This document shows positions 54,483 through 64,000 of a stretch of 64,000 bases of DNA, piece after piece. Below the pieces are notes generated by a model, which was not told the DNA's origin, made no database searches, and saw only the letters and a program-made list of their open reading frames with translations. Position 1 is the stretch's first letter. Each line of letters begins with the position of its first letter. A program made the translations under genes and the position numbers. The DNA comes from Capra hircus (Eukaryota > Chordata > Mammalia > Artiodactyla > Bovidae). The stretch is from the NCBI RefSeq assembly GCF_001704415.2, contig NC_030821.1:34269210-34333209 (forward strand), written 5' to 3'.

Positions 54483-56224
54483 ATATGTTCTCTAAATTCC
54501 CCTCAAAAAAAGATTTTTCCAGCCATTTTTTACAACTAAAGTGCCCTGATCTTGGGAGATTTTTAATCAAAGCATTGCCAAGTTCACTTCCCATGTTTTC
54601 AAAGTTTATCTTGAAATCCCGGAGACATTTTCTGCCAACTCTGGCAGATCCAGAGCTTCTCCATGTTAATAAACTTTAGGACATTGGGAGAGTCGGGATG
54701 CCACTATTATGCTGCTATTGTTGTGATTAATAATCTTATAACACTGCCACAGAACATAGTCTGAGTGAACTACACCTAGAAGTATTTAAGAAAACAAAAA
54801 GGGTTTTTTCATCTCATTCAAGTAAGACAGAGAAACCACAGACAGAGGTTTAGCCATGCTGAATCAGAAAGTGTCAGCAGATGATAATCTCATAGCACCT
54901 AAAATATATCACATAAAATTCTGCGGTTGCTGTTTATGCTATATGTCTGCTATTTAAAAAACGGGAGAGACTGTTAACAAAGCAGGTCACTAATATAAGT
55001 GATTCAAGTCTCCATTCCCCCAGTGAGTTTCCTGAGGAAACAAGAGAACCCCTAAGGCAATGCTGGTGGGGATTTCCGGGGGAACATGGGAATGGGGTCA
55101 AAAACATTTGGTTAACATCAGAGTCCTCAGCTTGAGGCAAAATCATGTCCACCAAGCATGATTCAGATCTACTTTGGTGTATCTGGTGAGGTCAACCCAT
55201 CAGAAAAGTGTACTGGATGAGAGTCTTCTAGAAGAGAACTCATTGTAAGGGGAAAAGGAGTCAGGATGACAAGTTTGGCCCCATCAAAATGCTTTGATTT
55301 CCAGAGGTGATGAACAATTGCCAGGTGTGAACCTGTCACTTGACCTGTTGAGAAATGGGCAATCTCACATATTCACTGGAGTGTGTCACGTGCCCCTACT
55401 AACTTGGGATCTCTCCTCCCTTTGAAAGAAGGAGCAGAGTCCAGGAAAAAGTAGGACTGAAGGATGGATGGTTCTGTGTTTTTGCTTTTGTAAATCCATT
55501 TTCTGAGCTCAAACTGCATGCCAACCAAAAGACACAGATTTGAACTCTGAATGCTGAAGGGAATTAAGAATTGCTGGTGTCCCAGCTTCTAAAATTTGCA
55601 AAGGATGGCAGAAAAATTCTAGTGGAATTAATATATTTCTTATACTTGTTCCAGATGTGCTTAATTTATTTTTCATTATTTTCCCCTCCTGATAGAAGAA
55701 TGCTCTAGCTCTCCATTTGTAATTTCTCTCAAAACTCCAGCCCTGAGCAGAGATTCTGCTAATGATTTTAGCCTGCTGGGTTGGGAGACTGGAGCAACTG
55801 GGCTACAGAAGTTGTTTTGCTCTTTTTGGGAAAGGAGGGCCATTTGGAAGTCTGTTCTCCCTCCTTCCCTTGCCCTAGACAGAGCAGAAACTCAGTCACG
55901 CTCAACAGCTCTAAGTGAGGCTGATGTTTGTCAGATACACCTCAATGTTATGGCTGTTGTGTTTCTTAAACCCAATACTTCATGGTGAATGCAGTGAGAA
56001 GGTGCGAGCATTTGAGCTTTGCCTACGGGGTTAGACTTAATGACCTTTGGGATTTTTTCCAGCTCTGCACTTTGTTGATCTTGAGAGTTGTATAACCTCC
56101 GATGAGATATAGAGTCATCACAGAAGGATTCAGAACCATTTACAAATCTGTGTTGAATGTGGTAGGTCAAAGAATTGTAAGCATTCTTATCGGTAAGTCA
56201 TGTGTGAAGAAATGATCGAATTTT
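54483..56224. other. Unique sequence, no gene seen
   Basis: About 1.7 kb is free of recognised SINE and LINE copies. Frames such as 54485-54679 and 54934-55155 have no domain. 'gacctttgggattttttcca' near 56041 recalls an old repeat but was not called. Confidence 0.4.
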
Positions 56225-57400
56225 CTTGAGTTTTTTTAGAATGAATGAAAAGTTTTAAAAACATACCTACCCTGTGACACAGCAACACCACTTCTAGACC
56301 GGAAGGCTATCCCCTACTTCAGATGCCAGTCAAAAGTCCAGGTTGTTACCAGTGCTTCTGACTCACTGCCTATAAATCAAGGGTCACATAACCTCCTCCT
56401 CAGATTCAATGAATTTGCTAGAATGGCTCATACAACTCCAAAAAAAAACAAACTGTTTGCTTACTAGATTACCAGCTTTTAATCTAGTAAAAATATTATT
56501 ATCCTTAAAATATTACAAAGGATATTATTAAGCCTATCAATAAACAGCTAGATGAAAAGTAAGTACCTAGGATGAGATCCAGAAGGGTCCAGAACACAAG
56601 AGTGTCTATCCCTGTGGAACTAGGGTGTGTCACCCTTCTGACATGGGGATGCTGTTCACTAATCCAGATGTTCATCAGATCTCACTGTTCAAGAGTTTTC
56701 ATAGAGCTAATCACAGTCCTCCCTGCCCTTTCCCTTTTCAGGGGTCAGTGGGTAGGGCTGAAAGTTCCAACATCCTAATCACTTGGTCTTTCTGGTAAAC
56801 AGCTCCATTCTGAAACTAGGCAGGGTCCCCATCCTAACTCACCTTATCAGCATAAAGTCCGGTGTGCTTTAAAGGGCCACCTTATGAATAAAGATGTTCC
56901 TGCCCCTCAGGAAATTCCAAGGGTTTTTAGGAGTCCTGTGCCAGGAGCCAGAGGCAAAGACCAAATACACTTCTTTTATACCACAAAGATTTTCAAAGAA
57001 TTTAACACTAAAATGTTCATCTGGTGTTTTTAAAAATAATGTTTAAAAGGCAGAAAATATTTAAATGCCCAGCAAGAGGAGATAGGGTCAGTAAAACATG
57101 GTGCGTGTGTGCACTAGAATACTGTGCAGTCATCAAAAATGAGGCAGTAAATGTTGATTTATCAAAGTGAAAGGTGAGATTATAAAAACAGCATCACAGT
57201 GTGATTCCAGGTTTGCAGCAGAAGTACCCACATATACACTGAAAAAAAAAATCCTAAAGGAACTACAACCAAAAATGAACAATTATACATAATTACCACT
57301 GGTGATGGAGTAAAAAATGATTTCTATTGCCATCTCTTTGTATCCTTTTTCTAAATTTCTACAATAAGTAATATTTTTATGTTGCAAAAAATGTTTAAAA
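56225..57400 (+). mobile_element. Old L1 (L1M-type) 3' region, split by an LTR
   Basis: 'accctgtgacacagcaacac' at the left and, after the LTR, 'aaaatgttcatctggtgttt', 'aaatgcccagcaagaggaga', 'tagaatactgtgcagtcatc' and 'ctaaatttctacaataagta' follow the L1M 3' line. Confidence 0.6.
56320..56975. mobile_element. Ancient ERVL-type LTR-like element inside L1M
   Basis: 'tttgctagaatggctcatac', 'ggctgaaagttccaacatcc', 'ctcaggaaattccaagggtt' and 'gaggcaaagaccaaatacac' match an ancient widespread LTR-type repeat (MLT2-like, name uncertain). L1M text flanks it on both sides. Confidence 0.45.
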
Positions 57401-57711
57401 GATCTATGTATTAATACATTATCAATTTTGTGTGCAATAGTTATTTATTGAATGTCCATTATTCAACGGGCCTGTGGATATGCAAATTACCCCATAAAAT
57501 CTTCATTAACTACTCAACATTGCTTTCTGAGGGATGTAGAAGCAAAAGAAGCCTAGTACAGTGGTTAAAATCAACAAAAAGGTGGGAAAACATTTAAAAT
57601 CACATTAACGAATGCAAAACACCAGCCAGAACTTGCAACCTCAAATTCTTAAAACCAAACTCAAAAAAAAAAATAGATGCTGTTCACCTATTAGTTCTAA
57701 TTCTTATTCAT

Positions 57712-58200
57712 TGTCTTGATGTGGTAGCTTGGAGAAAATTTTGGCCACAGTACTCTGCAGCTGTGCCCGTTGAGAAGTTTCGTCTATTTCCCTGCCCTCC
57801 AATCTGGGCTAGAGTGTGCCTCCAACATGCCAGTTCTGAGCCTAGTCTCCAGAGACCTTGCAGTTTCCACTTTTTTTATAGAAACTTTGACCACCACGTG
57901 AATCAGCCTGGGCTAGGCTGCTGGAGGATGAGCAAGCTCAAGAAGAAAGGCTCCAGTCATCCCATGGTCCAGACGTGGCCATCATGAGCCAGCTGGCCCC
58001 AGCTGCCCCCCCAGCTGACCACAGACACATGAGCAAGCCCAGCTGAGGTCAGCAAAGCCCAGACCCAACCCGCAAAACCATCCAGAGGAGGCCAATCTTA
58101 AAGGCCAACCCACAGAACTGCGAGTTAAATAAATGTTAGCTGTTTGAAGCCACAACGTTTCAGGGTGGTTTGTCACGCAGCAAAAGCTAACCGATACACC
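57712..58200 (+). mobile_element. MLT1-type MaLR LTR
   Basis: 'gaccacagacacatgagcaa', 'gcccagctgaggtcagcaa', 'gagttaaataaatgttagct', 'ggtggtttgtcacgcagcaa' and 'aagctaaccgatacac' form the typical MLT1-type 3' half with an AATAAA signal. The left part is more diverged. Confidence 0.6.
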
Positions 58201-58849
58201 GCCCCATCTCATCCACTCCTCCTCGATTCTCAAAGGAGGAAACCTGTGAGGAGAATAGAGTACCACTGAGTCACATGGTAACTCAGAAACCAGGAGAAGG
58301 CCTTTATTCTCCTGGCCACCATGCCGCTATCCTGGCCACAGAATGCTCCAGCAAGGACAAGGTTAGCAGAGTTCACATGCAAGGACAGAATGAATACCTT
58401 GGCCAAACAAGCATAGGGAATGGGCTTCAGGTCAGTGTGAGCTCCATGTCTTCCTGCCAACTTAATAGTTTGGCTGCAGGAGAAAGGCAAAAATACCACG
58501 TTCTCTTCTACCCTGGCCTCAGCCCAGTCAGTTCCAGTATTTCCCAAGCTCAGAGACCACCTGGGAACTGGGCCCTCAGAGACCTAAGAAGTGTTTACTC
58601 TCTCTTCTCTTTACTTCTCTCCCTCCTCCTCCTCTGTTTCCTCCTAGTTTTTCTTCTTTAATCCCTATCTCTCTCTCTCAAAAAACCAGAGACCCAGGTC
58701 TTTTGACCACCCCACCCCAGGTCTTTCCCTGACCTCTCCCACCTCCTACACACCCAGAAGAGGTCACACTGACAGAAAAACGAGTCACAGATCACAGCCT
58801 AAACCCAGCCTCAGGTTTGCCCTACAACCACTCATAAGATACTTCACTT
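58201..58849. other. Unique sequence, no gene seen
   Basis: A pyrimidine-rich tract (CTCTCT/TCCTCC) lies at 58585-58680. Open frames on both strands at 58230-58661 overlap each other and have no domain. Confidence 0.4.
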
Positions 58850-59000
58850 CAAAGTGCCTGGCCCCAAACACTAGCCAGTTAATCCTCACAGCCACCCCGT
58901 GTATTAATTAGACCTCATTATTCACAAGTTATAGGTGAGGAAAACAAAAACCAGAAAGCCAGGGAGCATGGCTGCCATCCCCAAGGCCCACGAGGTAGGA
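58850..59000 (-). mobile_element. MIR SINE fragment
   Basis: 'gccagttaatcctcacagcc', 'accccgtgtattaattagac' and 'aagttataggtgaggaaaac' follow the antisense MIR core. Confidence 0.6.
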
Positions 59001-60054
59001 TGAGACACCCACCCCCCCACCCCCTGCCCCGCCAGCCCTCCTGGCACTGGGGCTGAAGCCAGGCAGGCGCTGACCACGAAGCCACAGCAGCTCCCCCCAT
59101 ACCCCCCCCCACCCCCCGGGGAGGCTCAGGCTCCGAGGCCGCTGCCAAGGGCGGCTCAAACTTTTCCTTTTCCATTAGCCACAGGTGTGTTTTACCACAG
59201 CCTAACTAGCAGCTACTATTTATTCTCTGGGATTTTCTAAAAATGTGCTTTTGCAGACTTTCAAGCCAAAGCCATTCCCAGCATCACTCTTTATTAAATC
59301 GAACCGCAGAAATGTATTGAAAAATCACGAGCATTTTGAAACATACTGAGGTCTTTATGGCCGAAATAATCTAATAGACAAGCTGTTGTTAATTTACAAC
59401 CTTAATTTTCAGACACACTTCTTGAGTCAAAAGTACTTCCTGCTCTGTAATTCCTGTAGGGATACAGGTGGTCTTGGACTAAGTACACATCTACTGTACA
59501 TTAAAATGTATTTCTTACTTAACTTAAACATTTCTGAAATCTCAAGTTTATGTCTAGACTATTTTAATCAGCTAAATGTCATAATAAGCCATATGTTGGT
59601 CTTGATCGGTTACATACACCAGCCCTACTCATAAAGTATCAAAAGGTGTTTTTAAAGAGAAGTCTGTGTTTGTTTTACCAAGAAAATGGTGCTTTCAGAC
59701 TATCATATCAGACGTGCTGGCAGGCAGAAAACGACCTTACGTAACTAGTGGGAAAAAAAATGGGGTTTTCTCCCTCTTTCCCCACCCCAGGTACCATTCC
59801 ATCAATGCCACTTTTAAGTTTCAGAGTCTTGAAGCCATAAGCTTATAACTGTCCCTTGACCACTATTCACAAACATCAACACCGGGAAGTACTTCTGTTG
59901 CTGCTGCTCTGCTTTTACTGGGGTTCTCTGCTGTCTCTTCATGCCCATCAGAGTTTGCCTGCAGGTCTCAACTCCCCTCCAAAAAAAGCCACCAGGTCAC
60001 CCAAACATAACGATGGTGGCAAAGAAAGAAAACTGCTGACTACATAGGTATCCA
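59001..60054. other. C-rich tract followed by a repeat-free block
   Basis: C runs at 59008-59030 and 59091-59118 are strongly strand-biased. From about 59170 to 59840 there is no recognised repeat, with a balanced AT-rich text typical of possible conserved non-coding DNA. The minus frames at 58918-59175 arise from the C runs. Confidence 0.4.
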
Positions 60055-60210
60055 AACCATGCCTGAGCACCTGCCACAATCCAGGTGTAGTGGTTGGATC
60101 TCTAGACACAGAAACAAACACGAGATCCTGGGGCCTGAGCTGACAGTTTTATTGGGAGAAAGAGGGTGAACAAATAACTCCGCAAATAATCAGAGAAATA
60201 CGTTTCCATT
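60055..60210 (-). mobile_element. L2 LINE 3' fragment
   Basis: 'tgcctgagcacctgccacaa', 'tccaggtgtagtggttggat' and 'ggtgaacaaataactccgca' follow the antisense L2 terminus. Confidence 0.5.
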
Positions 60211-60469
60211 ACAGCTCTGAAGAGAAAGTACTTGACACTGTAGAAGTTTATTCCAGGGACACAAATTGGCATGAAGAGACAAGGAAATGATGTGACGCAC
60301 TGACCTTAGGAAGAAACAAGAGCTGGTCTGTACAAGGTGGATTTGGAGCTGGCAAATGGCGACTGTATAAGAGATAGGAAGGGATGGAGGAGTGGAGGGA
60401 GAGAGTGAGGAGGGGAGGTGCATGAAGCCAGGAAAGGGAAGGAGATGAGGGAATAAAAAAAAAGAGGAA

Positions 60470-60710
60470 GGGAAGTGTACCTGGCGGTCCAGCGGTTAAG
60501 ACTCCTCACTCCCCATGCATGAGACCAGGAATCGACCCCTGGTCAGGGAGCTAGATCCCACGTGCTGCAACTAAGTGTTCGTATGAGCAACTAAAAAAAG
60601 GTTCTTGTAATTTAAAAAGTCTTACAGGCCACAATGAAGATTGGAGATCCCCATTAACACTAAGGCCCAGCACTGCCAAATAAGTAAATAGTAAAAAAAG
60701 AAAAAAAAAA
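60470..60710 (+). mobile_element. CHR-type SINE
   Basis: The head is ggaagtgtacctggcggtcc with 'agcggttaagactcctcact', 'gtcagggagctagatcccac', 'gtgctgcaactaagtgttcg' and a longer 3' part ending 'cactgccaaataagtaaata' plus an A run. Confidence 0.85.
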
Positions 60711-60769
60711 CAGAGGAGACGAAGAAAAGGGAGGAGGATGGATTCAAATCCACTTTCTTCTTAATTTTG

Positions 60770-60920
60770 GGGCTTCCCTGATGGCTCAGACAGTGAAGAA
60801 CGTGCCTGCAGTACAGGAGACCTGGGTTTGATCTCTGGGTCCGAAAGATCCCCTGGGGAAGGGATGGCAACCCACTCCAAAATTCTTGCATAGAGAATTC
60901 CATGGACAGAGGAGCCTGGA
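60770..60920 (+). mobile_element. Bov-tA SINE, 3'-truncated
   Basis: The head ggggcttccctgatggctca, the B box ggtttgatctctgg and the body to 'ccatggacagaggagcctgg' are present, then it stops and an A run follows. Near-identical purine-rich blocks flank it. Confidence 0.88.
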
Positions 60921-61077
60921 AAAAAAAAGGAGAGGAGGAAGAAAAGGGGAGAAAATGGATTCAAATCCATTTACTTTTTACTTTTATGACAAGCCAGGAA
61001 GCATCAGAAACTGTCTAAATAATATAGTTTCCAATTCTAAAGAAACATAACTGAAAAAGCACTTATTAATCAAATTG

Positions 61078-61271
61078 GGGGAGGCGGGGGCCAAATCCTT
61101 GGGGCACTCTCAGTGGTCCCAGCACCTGACTGCCTTGTTGGATGGCATCATCTGACTCAACGACATGAGTTTGAGCAAGCTCCGGGAAACGGTGAAGGAC
61201 AGGGAAGCCTGGTGTGCTGCAGTCCATGGGGTTGCAAAGAGCCAGACACGACTGAGGGACTGAACTACAAC
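61078..61271 (+). mobile_element. BovB 3'-end insertion with exact target-site duplication
   Basis: The BovB end is clear from 'tgttggatggcatcatctga' (61136) to 'gactgagggactgaactaca'. AATCAAATTG flanks the whole unit (61068-61077 and 61272-61281). About 56 bp between the left repeat and the BovB start do not match BovB and are unexplained. Confidence 0.85.
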
Positions 61272-61281
61272 AATCAAATTG

Positions 61282-61859
61282 AAAATGAAAGCTTTCTTAT
61301 CAAACTAAAGAGGGTTCTTCATTCAAACTTTGTAGAGAGAAAAAAAAAAAGCCACAAATGATACTTAAAGGGAAACAGGTAAATTGGTTTTAATGTTGGC
61401 ATTTGATAAAGTTTTATGAACTGTGGATTGTGAATAAGAGATCTTGCATATGGACATTTTTGGAAATGAAAATGGGCCGAAATCTTGTGTGTCCCAAGCC
61501 TGGACAGAAACACGAGGGGAGTTTGCTTCCCATGATAACACACAACCACATAATTGCTCATCATCTGCGTAATCAGTTGTCTGGGAGATCCTTTTTATGG
61601 CAGTATTTTTAAATGATAGCGTTTTTTCTGGACATCTTCTCGGTGAATTCTCTGCATTTCCCCACTGGAATGAGCGATCCCTGAGCGGAAAAGGACGTGG
61701 TAGCCCTACTTGTGTCTGCAGCAGAAGCACTGTCCTTTGTGTCTGTCTCCATCCCAGTGCTGAGTTAGGATCCACGCTCTGATGAAGCCTGTCCAGGCAC
61801 CGGGGTAGTTTGGGTCCTATGCAGCAACTACTGGTTCTTCTCCCTCCAAAAAAGATGGC
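61282..61859. other. Unique sequence, no gene seen
   Basis: Short frames overlap on both strands at 61319-61782. There is no domain and no repeat. Confidence 0.4.
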
Positions 61860-62062
61860 TCATTACACTTTCCACCCCCTTGATACGAGGCTGGCCATAT
61901 GGCTTGCTTTGTCCGGTGAAATGCCAACCGGAGTGGTGTAAGTCACTTCCAGGTGAACAAGTGCTGGTCCAGAATTCACCTCTTTGTCTCCTCCTACTGC
62001 CCATGATCTGGCAAGTGCTTATCAAGGTGGAGCTCTGTCATTAGAAGCCCTGAGTGGTTACA

Positions 62063-62076
62063 GCGCCCCCTGCTGG
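62063..62076 (-). promoter_or_regulatory. Putative CTCF-binding motif (full core match)
   Basis: GCGCCCCCTGCTGG on plus is CCAGCAGGGGGCGC on minus. It fits the CTCF core CCASYAGRKGGCRS at every base. It sits inside an old LTR-like repeat about 40 bp left of a BOV-A2. Occupancy is unknown. Confidence 0.6.
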
Positions 62077-62124
62077 CTGCACTGCACATGTCACCTGAGA
62101 AATAGAACACGTTCCATTAAGCTA

Positions 62125-62400
62125 AGCTACTGCGGAGAAGGCACTGGCGACCCACTCCAGTACTCTTGCCTGGAAACTGCCATGGACGGAGGAGCTTAGT
62201 GGGCTGCAGTCCATGGGGTCGCTAAGAGTCGGACACGACTGAGCGACTTCACTTTCACTTTTCACTTTCATGCATTGGAGAAGGAAATGGCAACCCACTC
62301 CACTGTTCTTGCCTGGAGACTCCCAAGGAGGGGGGGGAGCCTGGTGGGGTGCCGTCTATGGGGTCGAACAGAGTCGGACACGACTGACGTGACTTAGCAG
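62125..62400 (+). mobile_element. BOV-A2 dimeric SINE with target-site duplication
   Basis: Two BovA units follow each other: 'gcactggcgacccactccag' and 'ggaaatggcaacccactcca', joined by 'cactttcacttttcacttt'. Each ends in 'gtcggacacgactga'. CATTAAGCTA lies at 62115-62124 and 62401-62410. It carries no tRNA head, as expected of BOV-A2. Confidence 0.93.
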
Positions 62401-62484
62401 CATTAAGCTACTGAGACCAAGGCGGGATTGTAATTGTACTGTAACCTAATCCCTTCTAGGTCCACAGGGATCAATGTTAGGATC

Positions 62485-62507
62485 TTTTTTTTTTTTTTTT
62501 TTTTTTT
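62485..62507. repeat. T run
   Basis: About 23 T residues occur with no recognised retroelement attached. Confidence 0.9.
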
Positions 62508-62584
62508 CATTTCTGCCTTGGCTCTCTCCCCTTGTGCCACCCTCTCACACCAAATTATCACTTGGAAATGCGTTGACATCTTGG

Positions 62585-62765
62585 CTGTCATTTCCTTGCT
62601 ATGTGATCTTTAGAAAATTAATCTGCCATTCAAAACCTGTTTCTCTACCTGGAAAATGGGGCTAATAACATTACCTACCTCATAGGGTTGTTATGATAAT
62701 GCCTGTAAAGCACTTAGCGCAGTGACTGGCCTGGAGAAATCACTCAATAACCATTCATTAAAAAG
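62585..62765 (+). mobile_element. MIR SINE, well preserved
   Basis: 'tgctatgtgatctttagaaa', 'tctacctggaaaatggggct', 'acattacctacctcataggg', 'ttgttatgataatgcctgta' and 'aagcacttagcgcagtgact' closely follow MIR in sense. It is the best-kept MIR here. Confidence 0.8.
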
Positions 62766-63457
62766 GAAGCGTGGGTGGGTGAATAATTTCCAAAAGGGTT
62801 CCAGTGAGGAATGAGAATATTCCTCAGAGGATGGAAGGATTGTATCTGAATGTCAACTCCTGGGACTAGGGGAGGAACTCAGTGAGCTGTGAGGGTTAGG
62901 GAGAACAGGCTGAGAAGCTCATGAGTTTGGGGAAACATAAACGGACATGTCTGAGTAGATTGGAGGATATGATTAGGGAGACATGGAAAGACAGATTAGA
63001 ACAGTAAGTTGAACTTGGACACTCGATCCAGACCCAGAAGCCAGACCAAGAAGTTTGGGTTTTGTCTCACATTCTACTTATTCAGTAAAATAGGGCACCT
63101 TGTCTTACTTCTTATGAAAAATGTTTTAACTCAAAGTACATTTTCCTAATAAACCCAGATACAATCATGAAAAAACATCTGTTTTTCCCCTCATATTGTT
63201 CAGGAGCAAATCCCAGTTTGATTTTCTATTCAGAAGCTTGTTCAGTCCTAATGTAAAAAAAAACATAATGGCACTCAAGTGGTACATGAAACTATTTCAA
63301 AGGAATTTTCATTTAAAAAGTGTTTAAGGAAGCCCCTTATGAGCCCCAAAGACACCAAAGGTAAGTGAATTCTTAGGCTTTTCTTCCATTTTCCTTCCAA
63401 GATAAAAGCTTTTCTAAAAGAGTAAGTTGGAATGTGAGGCTTATTTTAATCTAATGG
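62766..63457. other. Unique sequence, no gene seen
   Basis: No repeat or open frame is recognised. Confidence 0.4.
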
Positions 63458-63542
63458 CTGGAGATAATGAAGGACAGGGACGCCTGGCGTGCTGCAGTCT
63501 ATGGTGTCACCAAGAGTCGGACACGACTGAGCGATTGAACAG
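63458..63542 (+). mobile_element. BovB 3'-end fragment
   Basis: 'gaaggacagggacgcctggc', 'gtgctgcagtctatggtgtc' and 'gtcggacacgactgagcgat' are the last ~85 bp of BovB. Confidence 0.88.
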
Positions 63543-64000
63543 CAGAAGTCATTTAGAGTTAGTGAAACTTCTGAACTTTTCAGGATTTTTAAAGTTATCT
63601 TAATAATTTCTAGAATAAGACATTAAATCATAGATTGTCAAGGTGTTTGCCAGGTAGACACTTTAATGAACAGATAGTCACTGGTAATGCGTCTTAATGT
63701 AAATGTAGTCTGTTACAGTGACTTAAAGAATGACTGGAAAAGTTCCTTCTCCCTTTAAATGCAATCATACATACAATTAGTCAGTAACAGGCACAAAGCT
63801 GAATGAGATGGACTCCCCCTTCTCCAAGAGATCATAGTCCAATGTAAGCAGATGACAATATGCTTCAAGAGGCTACAACAGAAGTAAAACCAGAGTCTTA
63901 TCAACAGAATACCTAAGAAACTATCTCCTTAGTTCTTATATAGGGTTACTTTGTGTAATAAATTTCACTTGATAACAGTAGAAGGTCCTGTTACTATTCA
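63543..64000. other. Unique sequence, possible L2 trace at 63780-63870
   Basis: 'acaggcacaaagctgaatga' and 'gagatcatagtccaatgtaa' weakly resemble antisense L2. Nothing else is recognised up to the window end. Confidence 0.35.

Larger units (their letters stand above)
61860..62465 (+). mobile_element. Ancient LTR-like repeat, split by BOV-A2
   Basis: 'ggtgaaatgccaaccggag', 'gtgtaagtcacttccaggtg' and, after the BOV-A2, 'taagctactgagaccaaggc' and 'attgtactgtaacctaatcc' follow a common ancient mammalian repeat ('ccaatgaaatgtgagcag', 'cacttccaggcagaag', 'agccactgagattttggg'). The exact family is not claimed. Confidence 0.5.

Noticed and set aside
58900..59180. G+C-rich stretch as a CpG island promoter
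   Set aside because: The richness comes from long C runs. CpG dinucleotides are few and no transcript start feature is seen.

Overview
This window is nuclear DNA of a ruminant, most likely a bovid. The evidence is the repeat content. There are eleven fragments of the BovB (RTE-type) LINE, about twenty Bov-tA SINEs, a BovA monomer and a dimeric BOV-A2. There are also nine CHR-type tRNA-Glu SINEs and several ruminant-type L1 3' ends. Beneath these lies an older mammalian layer of MIR, L2, MER5/hAT and MaLR-like LTR fragments. BovB together with Bov-tA/BOV-A2 points to Pecora. I cannot tell cattle, sheep, goat or another genus apart from this sequence.

I found no host protein-coding gene, rRNA, tRNA gene or CRISPR array. 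The longest open frames (195-289 codons) lie in or antisense to BovB reverse-transcriptase remnants. The other open frames are short, lack recognisable domains and often overlap on several frames. The window is best read as intergenic or long-intron DNA.

Layout. At 1-5 kb there is an L1 3' end, a hAT MITE, L2, Bov-tA, a mariner-type hairpin and two BovB pieces. From 5 to 13 kb it is mostly unique AT-rich DNA with a few MIR, L1 and SINE insertions. From 13 to 28 kb there are scattered Bov-tA and CHR SINEs, an (AC)n microsatellite and old MIR/L2. From 28 to 36 kb sits a nested cluster: an old L1, an MLT1-type LTR, a HAL1/L1 5' region and two similar BovB copies, one of them inside an ancient LTR. 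From 36 to 46 kb there is unique DNA with SINEs, a 24-bp minisatellite and an L1 3' end. From 46 to 53 kb lie the two best-preserved BovB copies. From 53 to 64 kb there are SINEs, a split L1M, MaLR-type LTRs, G/C-rich tracts and a BOV-A2 inside an old LTR.

Functional candidates are modest. They are a canonical CTCF core motif at 62063-62076 with a weaker, oppositely oriented one at 33046-33059, a mariner-derived hairpin resembling bovine miR-2284/2285 precursors at 3241-3321, and several unique blocks that could be conserved enhancers. Repeat names come from recalled consensus features, not from a database search, so element ends are good to about 5-20 bp and old-family names are tentative. 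I did not find a clear new biological system.
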